A stretch of 64,000 bases of DNA, from the NCBI GenBank assembly GCA_946122785.1, contig CAMGYJ010000005.1, positions 69,204,200 through 69,268,199 on the forward strand, written 5' to 3'. Both the position numbers and the translations under genes were made by a program. Source of the stretch: Linum tenue. Its lineage: Eukaryota > Streptophyta > Magnoliopsida > Malpighiales > Linaceae. The notes under the pieces were generated by a model. The model was not told the DNA's origin and searched no databases. It saw nothing but the letters and a program-made list of their open reading frames with translations. This document shows, piece by piece, positions 54,480-64,000 of this stretch; the first letter of the stretch is position 1; each line of letters opens with the position of its first letter.

Positions 54480-54860
54480 CTCCGGACGGTCGCCGGAAAG
54501 TTGCCGAAAAATGGCCAGCGGCGGCGCGGTGGCCGGCGTCGCTCAGAGAAGAGAGAGGGGAGAGGAAATGAGAGGGAAGAGAGGGGAAGTTTTGGAAAAA
54601 TTGAGAGGAGAGAGAAGGTGTCGTCCGCGGATTTGCTTAAATAGCAAAAATACCCGGTCGGGGATTCAAAACGCGCCGTACCACGCTGGGGAAAACACCC
54701 GGCCTTGAATCAAAAATACCTGGTCGGGTATTTTTGAGGCAAGGTCGGGCTTTTGCCCTTTTTGCGCACCGGAACACAGAAGAGGTCCCGGCCGCGACAC
54801 AAAAATACCTAGTCGGGTATTTTGTGTCACGGTCGGGTATTTCCCCCTTTTCGGCCAAAA
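54480..54860 (-). promoter_or_regulatory. Internal promoter-like spacer with LTR-type palindromes
   Basis: On the minus strand, palindromes TACCCGACTAGGTA (54,806-54,819), TACCCGACCAGGTA (54,717-54,730) and CCCCGACCGGGTA (about 54,651) are followed by TATA-like TATTTAAGC (54,635-54,643) and a CT-rich leader to 54,500. The ATHILA-type ORF lies downstream. The LTR of the same element has the same palindromes in the same order relative to its start region. Confidence 0.5.
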
Positions 54861-55067
54861 ATTTCTTTCTCTCATTTTTTCGAACTCCCCTGCACGAAAA
54901 CACCAAACCGAGGCAGATTAGATGACCCAGCTTCAACACAAACGTGCAACTAACTCGAACACGACACAAAAAACACAGAAAAAGGGAAAAAGAAATGCAA
55001 ACCGTGGTGGGGTTGCCTCCCCACAAGCGTTTCTTTATCGTCTTTTAGCTGGACGCCCATGGCGGAA

Positions 55068-56241
55068 CTAAGGGTCCGCGAGTTCAACCACGAACTCTGC
55101 TCGTTCGACCTCGTCTCCCAGGTAGAGCTTGAGACGATGGCCGTTCACTTTAAACAATTCAGTTTGCGGGTTGGCAATTTTAATCGTGCCATACGAGAAC
55201 ACCTGTGTGACCGTGAACAGTCCAGACCAACGGGAGCGGAGCTTTCCGGGAGAGAGCTTAAGGCGAGAGTTATAGAGGAGGAAAACTCGATCACCAACCT
55301 GAAACTCCTTCGGACCCCGCAACCGTGCGTCGTGCAGGCGCTTAGTGCGCTTCTTGTACAACTTGGTGTTCTCATAGACGTGATAACGCCATTCCTCCAG
55401 CTCCGGCATCTACATTTTGCGTTCAACACCTGCAACACTAACATCCAAGTTGAGCAGCTTAAGGGCCCAAAATGTCTTGTGCTCTAGCTCCACGGGCAAA
55501 TGATATGCATTTCCATAGACAAGTCGATACGGTGAAGTACCAATGGGTGTCTTGTAGGCAGTGCGGTATGCCCAGAGAGCATCATCGAGCTTGGTGGACC
55601 AATCCTTGCGGGACTGATCCACCATTTTCTCCAGGATACGCTTGAGCTCCCGATTCGTCAGCTCGTCCTGGCCACTCGTTTGAGGGTGATTGGCCACGGA
55701 CACCTTATGAGTGACACCATAGCGAGACATTAACTATCAAACTGGCCTTGGAAATGGGTGTCTCGATAGCTTATGATTGCTCTAGGTGTCCCGCATCGGG
55801 AGAATAGCTAATTTAAAAAATCACAAACACGTCTAGCATCATTAGTGGCCAAAGCTTGCGCCTCGGCCCACCTAGAGACGTAGTCAACAGCAACTAAGAT
55901 GTAAGTGTTTTCAAAGGATGGAGGGAAGGGGCCCATGAAGTCGATACCCTAGACATAAAAAATTTCACAGGTTATAAATACATTCTGGGGAATGTCATCA
56001 CGGACAAAGATATTACCTGACCTCTGGCATCGGTCGCATCTGCGTGCGACGGCGTCTGCGTCCTTGAAGAGCGTGGGCCAATAAAAGCCTGACTATAGCA
56101 CCTTCCTCGCCGTGCGGTTTCCTCCATGGTGACCGCCAGTAGGTCCTTCATGACAGTGAGATAGAATGCCCTCCATCTCACTTTCCATGACGCAGCGATG
56201 GATGATCCCGTCGGCTCTGATACTGAAGAGATGAGGGTCAT
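55068..56241 (-). pseudogene. Element D integrase
   Basis: N-terminal zinc-binding part spans the end of the RNase H frame and 55,972-56,241 ([13 protein letters not shown], then RRCDRCQRSGN). Core: [20 protein letters not shown] with the first Asp (about 55,940), then IISYRDTHF where IISDGGTHF is usual, so the second catalytic position is altered. [18 protein letters not shown] carries the Glu. The C-terminal part (55,068-55,409) reads FQVGDRVFLLYNSRLKL and PGKLRSRWSGLFTV. Several stops between 55,735 and 55,970. Confidence 0.85.
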
Positions 56242-56878
56242 CCCAGAAGTAATGCTTCAGGTCGGAGAAGAATTTCGTCTTGGTGTGAGTTGTCATCCCC
56301 TTAGGCAGCTGCTGGCCCACCAGAAAGTTTGCAAAATCGGAGTACCAAGGGGTGACACTCTCCACCAGGCACATCATCATCAATCGCTCATCTGGGAAAG
56401 AATCGTTGATCTCCTCCACGAGGTTGTCCACAGGTGGTGCGTTCAACCGGGGGAGGTGATCAGAAGCAACATTTTTAGCTCCCTTCTTGTCCCGAATCTC
56501 GATGTCAAACTCCTGCAATAGTAAGATCCATCGTATGAGCCTAGGCTTGGCATCGGACTTACTCATCAGGTATCGAATCGCGGAGTGATCTGTGTACACG
56601 GTCACATGGGACAAGACCAGATAAGGACGAAACTTGTCGATGGCAAACACCACTACGAGCAGCTCCTTGTCCGTGGTGGTGTAGTTCTCCTGGGCATCAT
56701 TGAGGGTCTTCGAGGCATAATAGATAGGACGAAAATATTGATCTCGCCTCTGCCCCAATACAGCTCCAACAGCAAAGTCACTGGCATCACACATAAGCTC
56801 GAACAGTAGGGACCAGTCAGGAGCAACCATGATAGGAGCGTGAGTGAGCTTCTCCTTCTCAAGGAGCTTAGTCAGGCG
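56093..56878 (-). pseudogene. Element D RT connection and RNase H
   Basis: [18 protein letters not shown], then [19 protein letters not shown] with the first RNase H Asp, [79 protein letters not shown]. The domain itself is continuous and unbroken. It is joined at 56,880 to sequence that should lie several hundred codons upstream. Confidence 0.88.
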
Positions 56879-58021
56879 CACTGGCTGTCGGAATTGGCGA
56901 AGATGATCCCCGCGTCCATCAGCTTCACGATCTCCGCCCGAATCACAGCCTCCAGGTTTGGTGTCAGTCTCCTCTGCGGCTGTCTCACTGGCCACATCTC
57001 ATCCTCTAACAGTATCCGGTGGGAGCAGATGGAGGGACTGATTCCCCGGATATCAGTGATCTTCCACGCCAGAGCTCGCTCGTACTGCTTCAGCAAGGCC
57101 ACTAGTCTGACCTTCTGCTCGGGTGTGAGGGTCGAGCTGATGATGACTGGAAGCTTATTCGCCTCCCGAAGAAATGCATACTCCAAATGAGGAGGGAGGG
57201 GCTTTAGCTCCAGCTCTGACGGCTCCTCAAAGGAGGTAGTGATGCGAGGTGAGGATGAGATCGGTTTGAACAGCCTATCGCCCTCCAGGAATGCGCCACT
57301 CTCGAGCGCGGCCAACTGCTCCTCCAACTGCGGCTTCTGCGATGCCTGCTCACCTAGCAAAATACAATGCTCAAGAGCATCGTCAGTACCCGCACTCGTT
57401 ATAGCGAGTGCGGTCTCAAATTCAGCAAGCACACCATAGTAATCTAAGTCATCATGCAAATGGGAGTGTTTCTCATTCTCAGACACAGAAAAAGTAGCAT
57501 GTTCATCGCCAACACACAAGATCAATTTGCCACTATGCACATCAATAAGCGCCTTGGAGGTGAAGAGAAATGGTCTACCCAAAATCAAAGGCACATCCAC
57601 ATCCTCATTTATATCCAGAATAACAAAATCAACAGGATAGGTGAATGCGCCTACATTAACAAGCAGATCCCCTATGACACCCCTAGGATGCACAATAGAA
57701 CGGTCAGCTAACTGAATGCTCATCCTAGTAGCTCTAGGTTCACCTAGGTCTAGCTTTTTAAACAATTTGTAAGGCATGACGTTAATGCTAGCGACTAATG
57801 CCGATAAAAAGAGGGATAGTAAAACTTCTTGGGTCTTTCCGCTTCTCGGGCAGCTTGTTGTGCAGGATAGCAGAACACTCCTCGCTCAGCATCACTGTCG
57901 TAAGATCCCCAAGTTTCTTCTTGTTGGTGAGGAGATCCTTCATAAATTTAGCGTACTTGGGCATCTTCGACAGTGCCTCTACGAATGGCATGCTGATGTT
58001 GACCTGCTTCAACATTTCCAT
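56872..58021 (-). pseudogene. Element D protease and N-terminal RT, with two deletions
   Basis: KMPKYAKFMKDLLTNKKKL and MLSEECSAILHNKLPEK lead to SFTIPLFIG (57,788-58,021). The protease active-site segment expected next (as SLADLDASINVIPY at 21,640) is deleted near 57,790, leaving only ASINVMPYKLFKKLDLGEP. The flap region VPLILGRPFLFTSKALIDV follows. RT starts with LPVIISSTLTPEQKVRLVAL, ALAWKITDIRGISPSICSHR and [13 protein letters not shown], then jumps to the connection domain. Fingers and palm, including the catalytic DD, are absent. Confidence 0.88.
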
Positions 58022-59450
58022 GAACTTAGCAAACTTAGTCTCCAGCTTGTCTTTGTGTAGGCGAGTGGGGAAGGGAAACTGGGTATCTGGAGCTGGAGCT
58101 GCTGGCGGCTGGGCATACTAGCGCTGTAGCTGCTGGAATGGCTGCCCCTGCCTGGGCTGGTACGGCTGCTGCTGTGGAGCTGGGCCCTGCCTGGCTTGGA
58201 AACCAGGTGGTTTAGTGGTGTTGCTGTTATTCCAGGAGAAGTTGGGGTGCTGGCGCCAACCTTCATTATATGTACCATTGTAAGGATTAAGGCGCCGAGC
58301 ATTGGCGATGAAGTCCAACTGCTCTTAGGGTGTAGAAGACTCCCGCATAGCTTGGCAGTCTTCCACTAGATGGTTCGAGCTCTCACACCAGTGGCATTGA
58401 GCAACTGGAGGTCCGGCCAGACCTCTGCCCGGAATAAGACTGTTGGGCTGCTTCAATGTCTGCACCAACTCAGCCACCTCCCGCTCTAGCCCGGACCTGG
58501 CCTCCATGGCGTGCACACCACGATCTCGGGAACTCCTGCTTCTAGTGCTCTGCCCCCAAGAGTGATCCCTGGCAGCCAAAGTGCTGATCATCGGATTCAG
58601 CTCTGGTGGATTCTTGGTGAGATATCCCCTCCTATGCATAGAGACTCGATCACCCTCTAACTCTCTGGGGTCAGGGCGCTGTAGAAATTCTCCACTGTGA
58701 ATGCATCACTAAAAACGTGATGGGGACACTGCCAGAAGAATCCTGAGTACCGCTCCCAGGCATCACGAAGAGACTCATCTGGCTCCTGGAGGAAATGGGT
58801 AATCTCCCCTTGTATCTCTGTAGTCTTCGATGCCGGATAATACCTGTGCACGAACTTGTCGGCCAGATCGTCCCACGATGTGATGGATAGTGGGGGCTGG
58901 GCCTCTAACCACCTCTTCGCATGCCCCGCCAGAGAATGGGGGAAGAGGTGAAGACGGATCGCATCATCGGGTACACCATTCATCTTGAACCCGTTTGTCA
59001 GCTGCAGGAAGCGAGAAAGGTGCACCCTTGCCTCCTCATCCTTCAAGCCATGAAACTGGATAGAAGATGTAATCAGTTGAATCCATCATGGCTAGATCTC
59101 GAAGTTGTTTGCGGGAATGGGCGGATAGAGGATGACGGGGCGGATGTCGGCGACCCGTGGAGTGTAGTAGTACTCCATAGTAGGACCCGGAGGCGGTGGT
59201 TGATGCTGAACCCCATATGCCTGGGGTATTGGGTTGTTCCCCAAGATCTGATTCACTGGGGGAACCTGGAGAGGCATCCCCTGGGGTGGGTTTTGCGCAC
59301 CGTCCATCACGTACTCTTCCTCAGAATCGGTGCTCAAGTGGCCGTCGATGCGCTCCTCCGTAGCCATTCTTGCTCGCTGTTGTCTCCTTAGTTTGCAACA
59401 GATGTGATCTAGCTCCGGATCCAACGGTATAAACCTCCCTACTGGCTACG
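58009..59450 (-). pseudogene. Element D gag with CCHC-like knuckle
   Basis: N-terminal part 59,092-59,424 (ATEERIDGHLSTDSEEEYVM, ends PANNFEI). Retrotrans_gag domain 58,657-59,046 (VHLSRFLQLTNGFKMNGVPD, FPHSLAGHAKRWLEAQPPLS, FVHRYYPASKTTEIQGEITH). Knuckle CHWCESSNHLVEDC at about 58,355-58,396. Gln-rich linker 58,118-58,318 (PQQQPYQPRQGQPFQQLQ). Frame changes at about 59,090, 58,650 and 58,322. Confidence 0.88.
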
Positions 59451-59580
59451 GGTCATGCACTACCTGCACACAGTCAAGCAAGCAAACCCGTGAAGGCACA
59501 GGTGGGAAAAAGCAAACAGTCAATGCGGAAATGGAAATGCTAAAGTAACAAAAATCACGTTTCTTAAACAACCTAGAAGT

Positions 59581-59603
59581 CCCCGGTAACGGCCCCAAAA
59601 ACT
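59581..59603 (-). other. Element D primer-binding site
   Basis: Minus TGGGGCCGTTACCGGGGA differs at two positions from the intact Athila-type site at 22,172. Confidence 0.8.
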
Positions 59604-60947
59604 TGACTCGCCTTTACCGTCACACTAGAAAATGGCCAAGTGCAACCACCTACTAATGCGTAGTATAGCGGGTTTGGGTTTTAATGTCAACCCGGGTCCT
59701 AAGTGTGATGACTACTCCGCGAATTCTTATTATTTAGCATTGAAAATGTAGTGAAGGTTCAAGTTAACAAACAAGCAAAGCAGTAAAGTGTTGTTTTCAA
59801 GTTGAGAGAGGTCACCCAGATACGGTTCCCCCTATACTGCAGTTAAGCCAGATTATAATACCAAGTTCGAATTCAAAGATAGTTATACTGTGGAAGGTTC
59901 TTAAACTGTCTGCAGTCTCGACTAAAGGTCTCCAGAACCTCTCAATCTGAGTCCCCAGCGAGCGACTAACCTCCACCGGAGTAAACAAATTGAGGCCCTA
60001 ACGAACCAAACCTCCTCTACCAAAGTAAATCAGGTACAGAATAGTGAATTGACTCCTCGACTAAAGTCGTCAATTCACTACCTTCAATCAAGGGTGCTAT
60101 ATCAACCTAGGTAGATATTCTCTTTCTAGGTCAAAGCAGAAATAACAGGAATTTGATCAGGATTCATGCCATTCAAAAAATTAGACCTCAATTGAATATA
60201 ATCCAATCAATGGATTCATACTTGGGTTCATACAATCAGACCTAACATACAAATCTAGGGTTCTTCATACCCAGGTGAATGTGGAACTTACTCCATGGAG
60301 AGAGAAGCAAACTCTAGCTCAAAAACAGAAAACATGCTGTGAAGAATGAGGTTCTGCTTCTGGTCGTGAATCAGCACTTTTCCAAGTGTTATCCGTGTTA
60401 TCCGAGCTCCACTGATGATGAAGATCGATCTAAGGCGCTTGGGAACTCTGGTTCGTTGCTTTCTCTCTCTAGGTATCACTTTCTTTCTCTAAAACTCGCA
60501 ACTCTCTCAAAATTGGCCTTCTTTCCCTTAAAAGTCAGCTGCTCGCGATCCCCGGCTATAATCCCCGATCGGGTATTTCATGTGCCCGGCCGTGGATTTC
60601 GAAATGCAGCGCAGCTGTGAAGGCCTAAATACCCGATCAGGTATTTTGGCTTCTGGCCAGGACCCATTCTGCCTTCTGGGTTCCCAAAATCGATTTTCCC
60701 TGGCCTCCTCAGAATTTTACCCGGCCGGGTATTTTGCTCATGGCCGGGTATTTTTCTCCTCCAGCACCCTTCAACTCAAACGTCCTCCTGTTGACCCGAA
60801 ACTCGTTTCTTTGCCTCAACGTCAACGCCAAGCCCTGAAATATGACATAAACACACAACCTAGCGTGAAATCGGCTTAAAATACGAGAATCTCTTCTCCA
60901 ACGGCTCAAGAATAGGGGTATAAACATGTGTAATTATTGGTCTATCA
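59604..60947 (-). repeat. Element D 5' LTR
   Basis: Pairs with 50,060-51,399. Palindrome TACCCGGCCGGGTA at 60,718-60,731. Small indels at 59,832-59,860 and an extra ~9 bp near 60,395 distinguish it. Confidence 0.92.
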
Positions 60948-60952
60948 ATGGA

Positions 60953-61690
60953 CTTACTATAGTCACTTGTTAAGAGGATGCACAAGCTTTAATTTCGACT
61001 GAAGAGGAACCTGAACTTGAAGTAGAAAATTAAGAGAAGGTGTTGCCTATCACCAACATGATGCTGGATTTTGATCATGATGAGGTAAACTTGAAAGAGG
61101 ATCCAGAAGAGTCATCACTTGTTGAAGAAGCTACAAATCATGTTGAGTTGACCATTCGAGACGAAGTTCTACCCAAGGCTGTCCATGACAATGAAGGTAT
61201 GGAGACGAAGAGAAATGTTCCACAATTTGAGGAAAGAGAAGTGCATTTCACATGCCACTGTGAGGAGAAAGCGAACAATTCATTGGATTGTGCTATAATC
61301 TTGCCAGAAGAAGTCCAAGATGAGTCATCACCTAATGGAGTAGATTTTGCTATTGGAGATGTCATCGAACTTCACCAAAAATCGTCCATGGGCATCATCA
61401 ACATCCCAAGTACATCACCAACATCAAATTCTGTCATTGAACATGGTCAATGCTTTACTCGATGCAAGCCAATTCAAATTGGAGATTATGGTGTGATTGT
61501 TCAGCACGTGGAGTTTGTTATTGGAGATGAAGTGTCATGCAAGGAGGCTCATATTAGAGAGAGACGAAGACTTCAAGAGTATGTGGATAAGGTTGTCATT
61601 CAAGGTGCATATTCAAGATGGGAAATAATGAAGTCATGGAAGAGCATTTATATGTGGCAGCAAGATTTGAGGGCAAATCTTTTTCAATAG
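60953..61690 (+). pseudogene. Element F second half: acidic polyprotein end
   Basis: Continues the gag tail after element D in the same frame, with two stops near 60,970 and 61,030, then a 216-codon open frame from 61,040. It is acidic (DFDHDEVNLKEDPEESSLVE), with repeated IGDEV / IRDEVLPKA / IGDVIELH modules, and ends with DLRANLFQ immediately before the PPT. Ty3/gypsy polyproteins often end this way (DLR.NPFQ). No protease, RT or integrase motif is present, so pol was replaced by this segment. Confidence 0.65.
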
Positions 61691-61698
61691 GGAGGGAA
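61690..61698 (+). other. Element F polypurine tract
   Basis: GGGAGGGAA directly before LTR start TGATGCGACC. Confidence 0.8.
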
Positions 61699-62661
61699 TG
61701 ATGCGACCTAGCTCACCCCACATGACGTCACTCGAGCTCAAATTAGATCTCTACATGGACCATGGGTCAAGAGAAGATTTAAGAGGTTTAAAGAGATCTT
61801 GGGAGCTTTAAAGGTGGAAGAAAATGGCTCTACAAGCAAGACCTACGAGTTTGCTCATGTGAAATTGAGTGCCAACATATATAGCTCTCGTGGTCCAAAA
61901 ATGAAGGTTCGAATAGAACGATACAAGGATCAAATGGGATCATTCTTGATGGATAAGAAATTGCATCGAGGAAAGCCCATCACATGCTTCAATTCGTGGT
62001 TCCAAACGAGAGAAGATGGGCTTGGAGAAAGGTGTGAAGATTTGACCCAAAAGGAAGGAATTTCCCCATGGTGTTGAAAGGAATACAAGTGGGAAAGGAA
62101 TATTAGGTGTGAACACAAGCCATGTGAGGGAGGATTTTAAGGATAGAATTAAGGGTTGAAAAAGTCAAATTTGTTTCCTTTTCTTTGTAGGACTTTGTTT
62201 ACTTGTTTGTTAAGGTTTTGTTTTCCTTTTTCAAGTAGGATTTGGTTTTCCTTAGTTGTTTTGTGTTTAGATCGTGGGTCTATAAATAGGAGTCCAACCA
62301 ATGTATATTTCATTCAAGTTTCAGCAATCAAATACAAGTGTTTACAAGTTCAAGTGAATGTTTTGCTTATTCGCTCCTTTGAGGATTCGGGAGGTTTGAG
62401 TGGTCTCTTATCAACTAGAGAACGCGTCTAGTTGTGGCGAGCATCGACGATATCGGTTGGCCTCTTCCACGGGTTCGAGATTGTTTGGAAGGTTTCATAT
62501 ACCTTCTAGCCCTTCTCACGAGTTCGGATTTTTTCGATTGATTCCGCAAGTATCTTTCTTTTCGTGTTATTCAAGGAAGGAGAAAACCCCTAAAAAGGTC
62601 GACGTGTGCAACTCTGGTTTTTGGTCCAATTTGGGAGGATTCTCGAATTAGGATCATATCA
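61699..62661 (+). repeat. Element F 3' LTR
   Basis: 963 bp from TGATGCGACC to GATCATATCA. TATA-like CTATAAATAGG at 62,280. Partial and inverted copies of this LTR lie at 41,079-41,165, 47,500-47,740 and 47,749-48,517. The expected target duplication is CCTAG (62,662-62,666); its left partner is lost in the rearranged left edge. Confidence 0.85.
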
Positions 62662-63990
62662 CCTAGTCTCTAGCTAAGAAATCACGAATGACCCAAACCT
62701 TGGAAGTTAATCCTTATGCCGGAGAGCGACCAATCATGGTGGGATCATGGTACTACTTCGATACTTGAGGTTTTGGCCCTACATTAACCTAAAAGGGGTT
62801 ACACAAGAGGCTAGGAGGTCAAGCTCCCTATGGCCCATAGGGAGATTTTCACCCTCCATGTTAATTTTGACCCAACAATGATGTAAAGCAAGTAACACTC
62901 ACTAATCATGGTTAATTTAAGGTTTTTCCTAATTTACCTAGGTGGGTCACACAAATTGGCCAAGAATCGAATTTCTTAAAGCCTCTCTCAACAAGAGATT
63001 CTCTCCACCTAGGTCAAAATGACCTAATCATGAGTTAAAGCTAGCACATTCAATCATTAATGAAAAATACCTCAAATATTACATAAACATTCAATCAACA
63101 CAATAGAATCAAGTTCTTACATCCTAACACACATCTAGACTAGGATTCACAATACCCAAGAGGGTAGGGAGGCTATTCCATAGTTAGGCAAAGGAAAAAC
63201 AACAAAAAAGAGAGAATGAAGAGATGAGTGTCTTCCTGCCTTGATGCTTGAATCTCCCTTGCGAAGAAAACTTTCAATCCTCTAGCTTAGGACAAGTCCA
63301 AATCTCTTTCTTCCTCCTTTGAATGATACTTTGTCTCTCTAGATTAGGAAGAGGAAACACTAATCTCTCACTAGAAACCTACCTTATTCTGAAACAAAAA
63401 CCCTATCAAAGCTCTCATTTCTCTCTCCCAGCAACCTTCTATTTATAAAGCCCGATAGTCACTTTTCAAGGTCAAAAGTCACGACCGTGACAAGGGAGCC
63501 ATGACCATGACAATGGACCAAAATGTAGGTCTCTAGTGTCGTTTTGGGTCCACATCACGGCCTATGAATGATTTTCACGATCAACAGACCGTGAACACAC
63601 CAAGCGCAAAAACCTCTTGTTTCCATCAGACTTCACGCCTAATAATCAATTATTTGACCTCTTTCCTTGACCTTGAATTGTCACGCCCTCTGATCAATTG
63701 TCACGGTCTAATAACCGTGACATCTGACATATGCCCGTGATTTTGGATTGTCCTTCACTTTACTTCACTTTTTGGCATGGGAACTTTTTTTCCCTAAGGT
63801 GGAAATGTTTTTTTTTAATACTAAAGGAAAGACGAAAACTTGGTGCTAATGGAAATTGAAAGAGACCTATTACCAAAAAAAATTTGAAAGAAAGCGTACG
63901 GTCAGAAGTTATGAGTGAGTGAGATATCAATTTATGTTTCTTTATTTTTTTTTGTTTATATTTTTTATATAAATTTTTTAGGGTTAATAG
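62662..63990 (-). repeat. Diverged Athila-type LTR, minus orientation
   Basis: It shows the Athila-type block order: AGGATTCACAATACCCAAG, then TATTCCATAG at 63,171-63,182, then CTTTGTCTCTCTAG. TATA-like TTTATAAATAG (minus) is at 63,441-63,451. Upstream on the minus strand is a palindrome cluster of another sequence: GTCACGGT...ACCGTGAC at 63,700-63,721 and GTCACGACCGTGAC at 63,478-63,491. Neither end is defined; the right end may lie beyond the window. Confidence 0.65.
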
Positions 63991-64000
63991 CATTTTATAT

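Larger units (their letters stand above)
50060..60947 (-). mobile_element. Athila-type LTR retrotransposon D, structurally complete
   Basis: 10,888 bp bounded by LTRs of 1,340 bp (50,060-51,399) and 1,344 bp (59,604-60,947), with target duplication ATGGA at 50,055-50,059 and 60,948-60,952. Minus-strand order: LTR, PBS, gag, protease, partial RT, RNase H, integrase, promoter-like spacer, ATHILA-type ORF, 3' UTR, hairpin, PPT, LTR. LTRs show roughly a dozen differences in their first ~330 bp, so the insertion is not recent. The protease active site and most RT are missing. Confidence 0.93.

Overview
This window is repeat-dense nuclear DNA of a flowering plant, almost certainly an intergenic or pericentromere-like tract. 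I found no intact single-copy host gene. Nearly everything recognisable is a transposable element (TE). It includes Athila-type and Tat/Ogre-type Ty3/gypsy LTR retrotransposons, a Tekay/Del-like chromovirus, Ty1/copia elements, L1-type LINEs with plant-specific DUF4283 and reverse-transcriptase zinc-finger domains, CACTA ends and a Mutator-like TIR element. These families and tRNA-type primer sites point to an angiosperm; the species cannot be named from the sequence.

Bases 1-30,000 form one nested stack. The oldest readable host is a + strand copia element: gag N-terminus at 9,830-10,037, gag zinc knuckle at 23,598-23,704, protease and integrase at 28,121-29,994. A CACTA element lies in its gag (right end 9,827). 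A LINE (4,029-9,574) lies in the CACTA. A gag-only Athila-type element (PBS at base 1, 3' LTR to 4,028) lies in the LINE. Between 10,038 and 23,597 the copia gag is split by chromovirus pieces, one of them internally inverted, by three Athila-type LTRs (14,697-16,038 +, solo 16,081-19,489 -, 22,199-23,597 -), and by a very young non-coding copia-type element (16,597-18,658) whose LTRs differ at one base. A 4.4-kb TIR element (23,705-28,120) then splits the knuckle from the protease. Its 10-bp target duplication rejoins the copia reading frame, and it carries a 1,066-bp higher-order satellite.

Bases 30,000-34,570 hold old fragments: a copia LTR, an Athila gag and protease relic, a CACTA end, and further LTR pieces. 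Bases 34,569-47,499 hold two Tat/Ogre-like copies in opposite orientation. The left copy is on the minus strand (3' LTR 34,569-39,684, PPT, satellite-like 3' UTR). The right copy is on the plus strand (5' LTR 41,863-45,849, PBS, gag). Together they look like a giant inverted repeat. Their 4-5 kb LTRs contain a tRNA-like unit and an antisense host-gene-like module. A younger LINE with poly(A) and a 9-bp target duplication sits in the left LTR.

Bases 47,500-62,661 hold a second gag-only Ty3/gypsy element (F). It is split by a structurally complete Athila-type element (D, 50,060-60,947, minus strand, target duplication ATGGA) that has lost its protease active site and its reverse-transcriptase core. 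The left edge of F is scrambled into a nearly perfect 146-bp inverted repeat. The window ends in another minus-strand Athila-type LTR.

Four patterns stand out. (1) Several Athila-type LTR families carry clusters of ~14-bp palindromes at the same LTR position, upstream of the TATA/start region, with the sequence changed between families; one cluster is repeated inside element D ahead of its post-pol ORF. (2) A GNRA-loop hairpin abuts the polypurine tract in two families. (3) Divergent copia LTRs share a hairpin whose inner stem covaries. (4) Two unrelated gag-only elements lack any pol.
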